DNA of 64,000 bases from Filimonas zeae (GTDB lineage Bacteria > Bacteroidota > Bacteroidia > Chitinophagales > Chitinophagaceae). The notes beneath the pieces were generated by a model. That model saw nothing but the letters and a program-made list of their open reading frames with translations. It did not search any database and was not told the origin of the DNA. The position numbers and the translations under genes are program-made. The DNA lies in the NCBI RefSeq assembly GCF_014641615.1, contig NZ_BMIB01000001.1:1116769-1180768 (forward strand), given 5' to 3'. Shown here piece by piece: positions 8,327-14,975 of this stretch. How positions within the stretch are numbered: the first letter of the stretch is position 1; every line of letters begins with the position of its first letter.

Positions 8327-8360
8327 AAAATAAAAATCCCGGCTGTAATTACAGCCGGGA
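8327..8360 (-). terminator. Terminator after phoH
   Basis: A perfect 24-bp palindrome (8337-8360, two 12-bp arms TCCCGGCTGTAA / TTACAGCCGGGA) followed on the minus strand by TTTTTATTTT. It ends the leftward phoH transcript. Confidence 0.85.
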
Positions 8361-8387
8361 CTATTGTAAAATGTAAGTTCTGACACA

Positions 8388-9380
8388 TTAACGGCCGTGG
8401 CCCTGCTGCGGATAGGCGTCGCCTTCTTTTTCTTTTTCGCGCTCGTAAGCCTTAATGATGGCTTTAACCAGGCGGTGACGCACCACATCTTCCTCGTCCA
8501 GTTCAATATGGGCAATGCCGTCAATATTACGCAGAATGCGACTTGCTTTTTCCAGACCACTTCTCTGGTTTCTGGGAAGGTCAATTTGTGTAGGGTCGCC
8601 GGTAATAATGGCTTTGGCATTGGCGCCGATACGGGTGAGGAACATTTTCAGCTGCAGATCGTTGGCGTTCTGCGCCTCATCCAGAATAATAAAGGCATTG
8701 TCGAGTGTACGGCCACGCATATACGCCAGGGGCGCTATTTCTATGGTACGTGTACTCATGTAATAGCCTAGTTTATCTGCCGGAATCATATCGTCCAGCG
8801 CATCGTATAACGGGCGCAGGTACGGGTCAATTTTTTCCTTCAGATCGCCTGGCAGAAAACCAAGGCTTTCGCCTGCTTCTACCGCCGGGCGGGTAAGAAT
8901 GATTTTCTTCACCACCTTGTTCTTCAATGCTCTTACGGCCAGCGCCACGGCGGTATAGGTTTTACCGGTACCGGCAGGGCCAATGGCAAACACAATATCG
9001 TTTCGGTCGCAGGCGGTAACCATTTTTTTCTGATTGGCCGTGCGGGCGCGAACGGTTTTGCCGTTGGGGCCGAACACAAGAATGTCGTTGGGATTTCTAT
9101 CTGTAAAATTGTCGATGGTTTCCGCATCGTCGCCGCCTAAAATCTGTTCAAAATAGTTTTCAGTAAGGCCACCGTTGCGCTCCATGTACTGGACAATCAG
9201 GTCAATCTTCTCCTTTGCTGTTTCAATGTGTTCAGGTGCACCGCTTAGTTTTATCTGTGTACCGCGTGATAAAATTTTTAACAAAGGGAATTTTTTCTTT
9301 AACAGGTCCAGCTTACGATTGTTAACGCCGAAAAACTCAATGGGGTTTACGGACTCGAGGTTAATGATTGCTTCTGTCAA
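8388..9380 (-). CDS. phoH: PhoH family ATPase
   Basis: About 330 residues. A small N-terminal KH-like region (SRGTQIKLSGAPEHIETAKE) precedes the PhoH P-loop domain with Walker A GPAGTGKT, the family motif TRPAVEAGESLGFLPGD, and Walker B IILDEAQN. PhoH-like proteins are cytoplasmic ATPases linked to RNA metabolism and, in some bacteria, to the RNase YbeY. I chose the TTG at 9380, which begins TEAIINLESVNPIEFFG, the usual start of Bacteroidota homologues. An ATG at 9464 in the same frame adds 28 poorly conserved residues and lies only a few bases from the predicted transcription start (-7 box 9479-9472). The start is therefore the uncertain part. Confidence 0.9.
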   Translation of the reverse strand: MTEAIINLESVNPIEFFGVNNRKLDLLKKKFPLLKILSRGTQIKLSGAPEHIETAKEKIDLIVQYMERNGGLTENYFEQILGGDDAETIDNFTDRNPNDILVFGPNGKTVRARTANQKKMVTACDRNDIVFAIGPAGTGKTYTAVALAVRALKNKVVKKIILTRPAVEAGESLGFLPGDLKEKIDPYLRPLYDALDDMIPADKLGYYMSTRTIEIAPLAYMRGRTLDNAFIILDEAQNANDLQLKMFLTRIGANAKAIITGDPTQIDLPRNQRSGLEKASRILRNIDGIAHIELDEEDVVRHRLVKAIIKAYEREKEKEGDAYPQQGHGR

Positions 9381-9471
9381 GGTACAATTCTTTAGGTGAT
9401 TAATCCGGCTTTGGGTACTACAAAAGGAATGCCGATGATTGCCCGCTGACATGTACTCATTCATGTCTAAC

Positions 9472-9479
9472 CAAACTTA
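9472..9479 (-). promoter_or_regulatory. -7 promoter box of phoH
   Basis: TAAGTTTG on the minus strand fits TAnnTTTG. The implied start of transcription is near 9466, which favours a translation start downstream of the ATG at 9464. Confidence 0.5.
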
Positions 9480-9557
9480 ACTTAAATACGAACTAAATAC
9501 GAATTATATTATGCACAGCTGTGCGTAACAAAGCAGGGCAAATGCGGCAAAAAATGC

Positions 9558-10205
9558 TTATATTCTAGCAAGATCAGCAATGGCCTTTTTAGGATCGGAT
9601 GACTTGAACACATTGCTTCCGGCTACCAGTACATCTGCACCCGCAGCAATGATTTCGGCTGCATTATCAGACGTTACACCGCCATCAATTTCAATGAGTA
9701 CATTGTGATTACCGGCAGTAATCATTTGTTTCAGCTGCTTTATTTTATGCAGGGTATGGGGAATGAATTTTTGCCCGCCAAAACCGGGGTTTACACTCAT
9801 TATTAACACGGTGTCAATATCTGCAATAATATCTTCCAGCTGCGAAACGGGGGTGTGCGGATTAATGGCTACACCCGCTTTCATGCCCAGTTGTTTTATC
9901 TGCTGAATATTGCGGTGCAGGTGGGGGCAGGCTTCAATATGCACGCTCAGACGGTCAGCTCCGGCTGCTTTAAAAGCTTCTGTATATTTTTCCGGCTCTA
10001 CAATCATCAGATGCACATCCAGCACTTTGGAGGTGGCTTTGCGAATCTGCTCCACTACGGGCAGGCCAAAGCTGATGTTAGGCACAAAACGGCCATCCAT
10101 TACATCGAGGTGAAACCATTCAGCTTCACTTTCATTAACCATCTTACATTCTTCGCCCAGACGTAAAAAATCGGAAGCCAGGAAAGAGGGTGCAATTATC
10201 GCCAT
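9558..10205 (-). CDS. rpe: Ribulose-phosphate 3-epimerase
   Basis: 215 residues, the usual length. It interconverts ribulose 5-phosphate and xylulose 5-phosphate in the pentose phosphate pathway. The TIM-barrel landmarks are all visible: APSFLASDFLRLGEE at the N-terminus, the metal/acid motif HLDVMDGRFVPNISFG, DVHLMIVEP, SVNPGFGGQKFIP (phosphate loop) and IEIDGGVTSDNA with the second catalytic Asp. It lies 26 bp behind a TPR lipoprotein gene and may share its transcript. Confidence 0.97.
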   Translation of the reverse strand: MAIIAPSFLASDFLRLGEECKMVNESEAEWFHLDVMDGRFVPNISFGLPVVEQIRKATSKVLDVHLMIVEPEKYTEAFKAAGADRLSVHIEACPHLHRNIQQIKQLGMKAGVAINPHTPVSQLEDIIADIDTVLIMSVNPGFGGQKFIPHTLHKIKQLKQMITAGNHNVLIEIDGGVTSDNAAEIIAAGADVLVAGSNVFKSSDPKKAIADLARI

Positions 10206-10231
10206 AGTAATAGAATTGAATATGAGTAGAG

Positions 10232-11038
10232 TTACTTTTGCAGTTGTTGTATTTTTTCCTTTGCCTGCGTAAGGTTTTTATCCAGGCTGAGCGCCTGTTT
10301 AAAACGCAGCAGTGCACTGTCTTTTTTGTTCATCATTTCATACGCACGTGCCTGATAGTAATAGGCATCGGCATACAGGGTGTTTACGCTGGAGGCAAAG
10401 CGGAATACTTCCAGTGCTTTGTTATAATCTTTATGATCGAAGTATACCAGCCCCTTTTCAATATGCGCCTCCATGTAAGTATAGTTATTGGCAATGCATT
10501 TATCCAACTGCTGTATTGCCCTGGTGGTGTCGCCGGTGCGGGCGTAGTAAACGCCTTCAATAAAGGCACAATGTGCATCGTACTCGCGGCCCAGCTTTAA
10601 ACGGTTAAGGTTTTCGCAAATATTGATGGCTTTTACATCTCTACGTTCCGCAAACAGATTGGCCAGCGATAGCTGTGCTTCGGGTGCGGGGTAAATACGC
10701 AGGGCCCTCTCATAATCACGGATAGCGGAGGACGTATCGCCGCTATGCTCCCATACCTGTGCTTTGGAATACCAGAGGCCGTAGTTGAGGCTATCGCGGG
10801 AAATGAGGCTGTCCATCTGTGCCAGTGCCTCACCATAATGTGCGGAGCTATCAAGCGCTACCGCCAGCCGTAAGCGCAAACCTGCGCTATCCGGGTGCTG
10901 TTTTACCAGTTTTATCATGCTCACCACTTCCGGTGCAAGTGGCTTTTCTTTCTGCTCTTCTGCTGTTTTCTCTTTGCCTGTGCAGGAAAATAAAATGGCA
11001 AAACCTGCTGCCAGTACTGCCCGTGAAACTGTATTCAT
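10232..11038 (-). CDS. TPR-repeat lipoprotein
   Basis: 268 residues from the ATG at 11038. The start is chosen because it directly begins the SPII signal, with Cys19 in ILFSCTGKE; a further in-frame ATG nine codons upstream would bury it. The mature protein is made of about five tetratricopeptide repeats, recognisable by segments such as YGEALAQMDSLISRDSLNYG, AIRDYERALRIYPAPEAQ and ALLRFKQALSLDKNLTQAKE. TPR arrays mediate protein-protein contacts; this one would sit on the periplasmic side of an envelope membrane. The partner is unknown. It is upstream of rpe on the same strand. Confidence 0.85.
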   Translation of the reverse strand: MNTVSRAVLAAGFAILFSCTGKEKTAEEQKEKPLAPEVVSMIKLVKQHPDSAGLRLRLAVALDSSAHYGEALAQMDSLISRDSLNYGLWYSKAQVWEHSGDTSSAIRDYERALRIYPAPEAQLSLANLFAERRDVKAINICENLNRLKLGREYDAHCAFIEGVYYARTGDTTRAIQQLDKCIANNYTYMEAHIEKGLVYFDHKDYNKALEVFRFASSVNTLYADAYYYQARAYEMMNKKDSALLRFKQALSLDKNLTQAKEKIQQLQK

Positions 11039-11197
11039 ATGTGGTAAAAAGCCAAAAGTAGGCAAACAAAGCCGAAAATAAAGGGTGCTTTCGCAGCCGT
11101 TTTGGATACTTCCTAACCGGGCGCGGGGCAGAACGAAGAAGTGCTGCCCGGCCGGGAAGCGATCAGCATTAATTATGGTGATAAAGTAACAGGTGTA

Positions 11198-12220
11198 TTA
11201 GTTTATCTGTTCTCCTGGTGGGTGGATGTGTGTATCGATGATATAGTCGGTGATGGGTTTCAGTTCGTAGTTCATAACAATCGGGTGCTTTCCGTCTGCC
11301 GTAAAATACTCAAGATGATTGCCGATTTTTGAATACCACACACATCCTTTATCTCTATGTGTAATAGTTTTAACAGCAGTGATTTTTTTGAAATGCCTTA
11401 GTCTGAATGTATCTAATGCTACTACGTAAGTGTCCTGAATTTTCTTATCACAAGGTACGCGCTGAAAATGATCGCCTGCCCAGTACATACAACCTCCGGT
11501 TTCCCGGGAAATCTCAAATCTATACCACCAATAGCCCATCAGTAAAAAAATCAAGACTACGCCTGCCTTCAACAGTGGTGACAAGGCACTTTTATTTTCC
11601 TTTTTCTGATTGTTATCCAGTGTATTTATTACGCCATCATCTGGCAACGGAACGTTTTGAATATTACCTGTGCGTTCAGTGACATCTGGTGCAGGCCCGG
11701 TTGATATGACCGGGATTTCGTTATCCTGTAACGATGAATTATTTATCTCACTGTAGGGTTCAATAATAACAGTATTGCTGCCTGTATGATTATCAGTGCC
11801 CGATTCCTGTTCTATCACTATAGCGCCCGCCTGCATTTTTAAAAGCGGTTCATAGTCTATGGTGTAATCATAGGGCCGGTGTGGAAAGTTGATTAAACAA
11901 GCTAATAATTCAATGTATATAGGATCAGTGTTCTTGCTCTCTGTAGTGTCGGTAAGATAATCGGAGAGGGGTCTGAACTTATCTTCATCATAAGCTGTAA
12001 TGTTTTGGCTAAAAGTCTTTGTTTCATCCCATTTTTTGCAAAAGTCTCTTATTGCTTTTTTATCCTGAGGAGAGAGTTCTCCTTTACATATTTCGGAACA
12101 AGCCTTTTTTAATTTAGCCCTTGTGGGATGCATTAATCCCGAAGGAATAAAGCTTTTGCTCCTTTTAAATTTATAGTCCTGAAGAACCAGCTTTTCATAA
12201 TCGGTAAATACACTTGGCAT
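11198..12220 (-). CDS. Membrane protein of unknown function with cytoplasmic N-terminal domain
   Basis: 340 residues from the ATG at 12220 (a GTG six codons upstream is possible). The first 120 residues are helical and charged (YEKLVLQDYKFKRSKSFIPS, a DEDKFRPLSDYL motif, IELLACLINFPHRPYDY), a pattern I associate with an unnamed Bacteroidota family. A polar, Asn/Thr-rich linker follows, then one membrane helix (about 228-246) and a C-terminal domain with two Cys in CMYWAGDHFQRVPCDKK and a repeated aromatic pattern. It faces the HNH/coiled-coil/DUF4407 operon across a 132-bp divergent region. Function is not known. Confidence 0.65.
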   Translation of the reverse strand: MPSVFTDYEKLVLQDYKFKRSKSFIPSGLMHPTRAKLKKACSEICKGELSPQDKKAIRDFCKKWDETKTFSQNITAYDEDKFRPLSDYLTDTTESKNTDPIYIELLACLINFPHRPYDYTIDYEPLLKMQAGAIVIEQESGTDNHTGSNTVIIEPYSEINNSSLQDNEIPVISTGPAPDVTERTGNIQNVPLPDDGVINTLDNNQKKENKSALSPLLKAGVVLIFLLMGYWWYRFEISRETGGCMYWAGDHFQRVPCDKKIQDTYVVALDTFRLRHFKKITAVKTITHRDKGCVWYSKIGNHLEYFTADGKHPIVMNYELKPITDYIIDTHIHPPGEQIN

Positions 12221-12352
12221 AGTTAATATTGTATACACAATAATACTTTCACCTCTTTATCAGCTTTTACGGCTTCCCGTAAAAAAAGACATATGCCAGC
12301 TTCTATTTTTGAGCAGTTAACTACAGGAATTGCTTAATAAAATAAATATCTC

Positions 12353-12751
12353 ATGGCTGAAACGCATTCCCTATACCGATATCTTTCTTTTCAGGATAAA
12401 ACACCTTACCGAAGGTATGTGCAGGTAAATTCAACTGCTAAATCAGGAAAAACTATTTCCGGCAAACCATCTGTAGCAGCGCGCCAGGCGCATGGGTCTT
12501 ATGGTGCTTTACTGTTACATCCCAAATGGAAAAATAAAAGAAAGGAGATATTGATACGTGACGGGCACCAATGTGTTCACTGCCGGGAAACCAACAATCT
12601 GCAGGTGCACCACCGGCAATATCACTTTCTGGTAAGCCAGCAACAATTCAGACTTCCCTGGGATTACCCGGATCATTTACTTATTACACTGTGCAGTTCC
12701 TGCAACAGACAGGGGCATAGTAAATACAAGGTTCTAACTGTCAATATTTAA
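12353..12751 (+). CDS. HNH endonuclease-like protein
   Basis: 132 residues. The C-terminal half is an HNH nuclease domain: CVHC and LCSSCNRQGH supply the four zinc Cys, VHHRQYHF the catalytic His region, and Asn/His of CNRQGH complete the motif. The N-terminal half (1-60) is basic and probably contacts DNA or a partner. It starts a three-gene operon with gaps of 11 and 9 bp to the next genes. HNH domains cut or nick DNA and occur in restriction, phage and homing nucleases; which use applies here is unknown. Confidence 0.8.
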   Translation: MAETHSLYRYLSFQDKTPYRRYVQVNSTAKSGKTISGKPSVAARQAHGSYGALLLHPKWKNKRKEILIRDGHQCVHCRETNNLQVHHRQYHFLVSQQQFRLPWDYPDHLLITLCSSCNRQGHSKYKVLTVNI

Positions 12752-12762
12752 AACTCTATTTT

Positions 12763-13329
12763 ATGGGATTATTCAGCTTCTTTAATCGTCAGCCGCATAA
12801 CGATCAGGCCGTTGCGCAGGACACAGCATCACTTATGGGAGATATACCTGAGGACATATTTGTTGAAAAAGAACAACCAGGTACCACACAACCGGAAGAA
12901 AAACAAAATGGTACTCCTATCAATAGTATTCATTTGTTGTATGACTTTCTGGACAAGAACTACGAATCGAAGGGATATAATGATGCATTGATTAATCCGG
13001 ATAACACGCACCTGGACCAAAACATTGTGGCCTTAAAAAATGATCTGGAACGATCTATCCGTAAGGTGAAGACCTACTACGAAGATTTCATCCGTCAGAT
13101 AAACTTTCACATAGCCAGCCGTAGCAGAAGCGGAATGGTAGACACGGTAGAAGAACTTGCGGTAAAAAAAGAAATTGCAGAAAGTCATATTAAGCAGGTG
13201 ATTGAAATTGAAGAACAAGCCAGGAACGATGAGGGAGTTGGGCATGGCATTATCATCAGTTATACGCGTGGTTTCCGGAACGGTCTGGCAGCGATATCAG
13301 GTCATTCCATTTTGAATAAACACTTTTAA
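12763..13329 (+). CDS. Coiled-coil protein of unknown function
   Basis: 188 residues, soluble. An N-terminal low-complexity acidic part (about 1-65) is followed by a region predicted by eye to be helical and coiled (about 80-155, NIVALKNDLERSIRKVKTYY and TVEELAVKKEIAESHIKQVI). The C-terminus contains a conserved-looking GHGIIISYTRGFRNGLAAI segment. I know no family. Tight spacing to the HNH gene before it (11 bp) and DUF4407 gene after it (9 bp) implies a joint function. Confidence 0.6.
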   Translation: MGLFSFFNRQPHNDQAVAQDTASLMGDIPEDIFVEKEQPGTTQPEEKQNGTPINSIHLLYDFLDKNYESKGYNDALINPDNTHLDQNIVALKNDLERSIRKVKTYYEDFIRQINFHIASRSRSGMVDTVEELAVKKEIAESHIKQVIEIEEQARNDEGVGHGIIISYTRGFRNGLAAISGHSILNKHF

Positions 13330-13338
13330 TTACAGGCT

Positions 13339-14355
13339 ATGAAAAATGTATGGATACGTTTTGGATGTTTTATGACAGGGCAGAACTATAATATACTAAG
13401 AGGTTGTAGTGAAGCTGCTTCCAAAGCCTTAAAAAAGTATACGGCGGCTATGCTTATAGTTTGTATTCTCTGGTTTTTTATCGGATTTACATTTGCCCAG
13501 AGATACCTGTTGGCTAATATTGTGGGGTGTTTGCTGGCAGCAGTTATTGCAGTTGTGATTATTATACAGATAGAAAGGCAGATTATTTTATCCATCAATC
13601 CTGGCAAGCCATTGCTCATCTTCAGAGGGTGTCTGGCTTTTATGATGTCTATATTAGGTGCTGTTATTATTGACCAGATATTGCTGGCAAAAGATATTGA
13701 AACGGAAAAAATCACTTATATCTCTAACCGGGTAAACGAAATTTTACCAATGAAAACGGAAGAGTTACGAAGCCAGTTATTTGCCTTAGATACTTCCATT
13801 GCTGCTAAAGAGCGGGAAAAGCAGGAGTATATTAATGAGGTTACACGAAACCCTGTTATAAAATACTCGACCAGTTCCAGTCAAATGAGTTCAACGCCTG
13901 TTACGTATAAGGACGTGCTTGGGCGGGATTCTATCGTGATGGTTTCCAGACCCATTGTATCCATCTCTAATAATGCCATTGCCAATCCTAAAACGGCATT
14001 GATAGCTTCTGCAGATTCCACTATTGCCGATATGAGAAAGTTGAAAACAGCTAAAGAAAATACCTTGCTGCATATCAGGCCTTCGTTAGAAAAGGAGATG
14101 GAAGAAAAAGTGGGCTTTCTGGATGAGCTGAAAGTAATGGTTCAGTTGATATCTAAATCTACAGTAGCATTGGCTTTCTGGCTGTTGTGGATACTGTTTT
14201 TTTTCTTTATAGAGATGCTGGTACTGGTTAGTAAAATGGGAGAGGAGCATAGCGATTACGAAAAGGCCGTGCTTCATCACAAAAAGTTACAGATATGGCG
14301 GTTGGATGCGATGGCTAAAGGGCTTGATGCGGGTAATGCAGGAAATCCGGGGTAA
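13339..14355 (+). CDS. DUF4407 membrane protein
   Basis: 338 residues. The N-terminus, with GCFMTGQNYNILRGCSEAASK, and the following helices match the DUF4407 pattern. Membrane helices lie at about 36-55, 56-76 and 90-112, then a long extracytoplasmic or cytoplasmic coiled segment with an Ala/Lys-rich coil (about 215-260), and a last membrane helix near 275-295 with a charged C-terminal tail. DUF4407 proteins have no established function. It closes the HNH/coiled-coil operon. Confidence 0.8.
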   Translation: MKNVWIRFGCFMTGQNYNILRGCSEAASKALKKYTAAMLIVCILWFFIGFTFAQRYLLANIVGCLLAAVIAVVIIIQIERQIILSINPGKPLLIFRGCLAFMMSILGAVIIDQILLAKDIETEKITYISNRVNEILPMKTEELRSQLFALDTSIAAKEREKQEYINEVTRNPVIKYSTSSSQMSSTPVTYKDVLGRDSIVMVSRPIVSISNNAIANPKTALIASADSTIADMRKLKTAKENTLLHIRPSLEKEMEEKVGFLDELKVMVQLISKSTVALAFWLLWILFFFFIEMLVLVSKMGEEHSDYEKAVLHHKKLQIWRLDAMAKGLDAGNAGNPG

Positions 14356-14417
14356 AAACACAGTGTTTTGGAACTTTGTGCTTTCTGCGGTTACTTTGTG
14401 CCTCAAATAACGATGAT

Positions 14418-14882
14418 ATGGAGACTGGATTACTGCATTTACATAGTTTTTTACGCTGGGTGATACTGCTTTTACTGGTAGTAAACATTTTAAGACATTT
14501 CAGCGCAGCCCAAAAGCCGTATACTGCGGGTGATAAGAAACTGGGATTGTTTCTGATGATTGCCGCACATATTACCTTATTACTTGGTCTTATTCAGGTA
14601 GCAATTGGTAATATCAGCTGGAAAAATGTACCTGCTGATGTATCGGTTATGAAAGACAGTTACTGGCGTTTTTTCCTGGTGGAGCATCCGGTTGCAATGA
14701 TTGCTGCTATTGTGCTGATTACACTAGGTAAAGGGGTTGCCAAAAAGAATATTACAGACGCTGCCAAACATAAAAAGGCTGCAATTTTATTCACTATTGC
14801 ACTGATTCTGATTCTGGCAGTAGTTCCCTGGCCTTTCCGCACGGGTGTAGCGCGTCCGTTATTTCCAGGCATGAGCTTATAA
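14418..14882 (+). CDS. Four-helix membrane protein
   Basis: 154 residues from the ATG at 14418; an alternative in-frame start 14 codons upstream would add a non-hydrophobic tail. Four membrane helices are visible (about 10-26, 41-62, 81-101, 117-136), with several His and a KPYTAGDKKLGLF loop. The layout resembles small cytochrome-b-like or DUF420-like membrane proteins of Bacteroidota, with His at helix ends that might bind haem, but I cannot assign ligands. The gene is close behind the DUF4407 gene but probably separate. A long-stem terminator follows. Confidence 0.65.
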   Translation: METGLLHLHSFLRWVILLLLVVNILRHFSAAQKPYTAGDKKLGLFLMIAAHITLLLGLIQVAIGNISWKNVPADVSVMKDSYWRFFLVEHPVAMIAAIVLITLGKGVAKKNITDAAKHKKAAILFTIALILILAVVPWPFRTGVARPLFPGMSL

Positions 14883-14902
14883 GTGAAACTTTTTAACAGC
14901 AT

Positions 14903-14950
14903 AGTCAAAAGGAGGCAATTGTTTTACATTTGCCTCCTTTTGACTTTTTT
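14903..14950 (+). terminator. Terminator with 16-bp stem
   Basis: Two perfect 16-base arms, AGTCAAAAGGAGGCAA (14903-14918) and its complement (14930-14945), around an 11-nt loop and followed by six T. It ends the transcript of the membrane protein gene. A promoter for the next gene lies inside it. Confidence 0.9.
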
Positions 14951-14957
14951 ATATTTG
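14929..14957 (+). promoter_or_regulatory. Promoter of the SNF2 helicase gene, overlapping a terminator
   Basis: TTTG at 14929-14932, a 17-bp spacer, then TATATTTG at 14950-14957: a full match to the Bacteroidota -33/-7 consensus. The -33 lies within the right arm of the upstream terminator; the ATG is 18 bp after the -7 box. Confidence 0.65.
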
Positions 14958-14975
14958 AATACACAGAGTTGAGGC

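Noticed and set aside
11126..11149. GGGCAG/CTGCCC hairpin downstream of the unknown membrane protein gene
   Set aside because: Only a 6-bp stem without a T-run; too weak to call a terminator.
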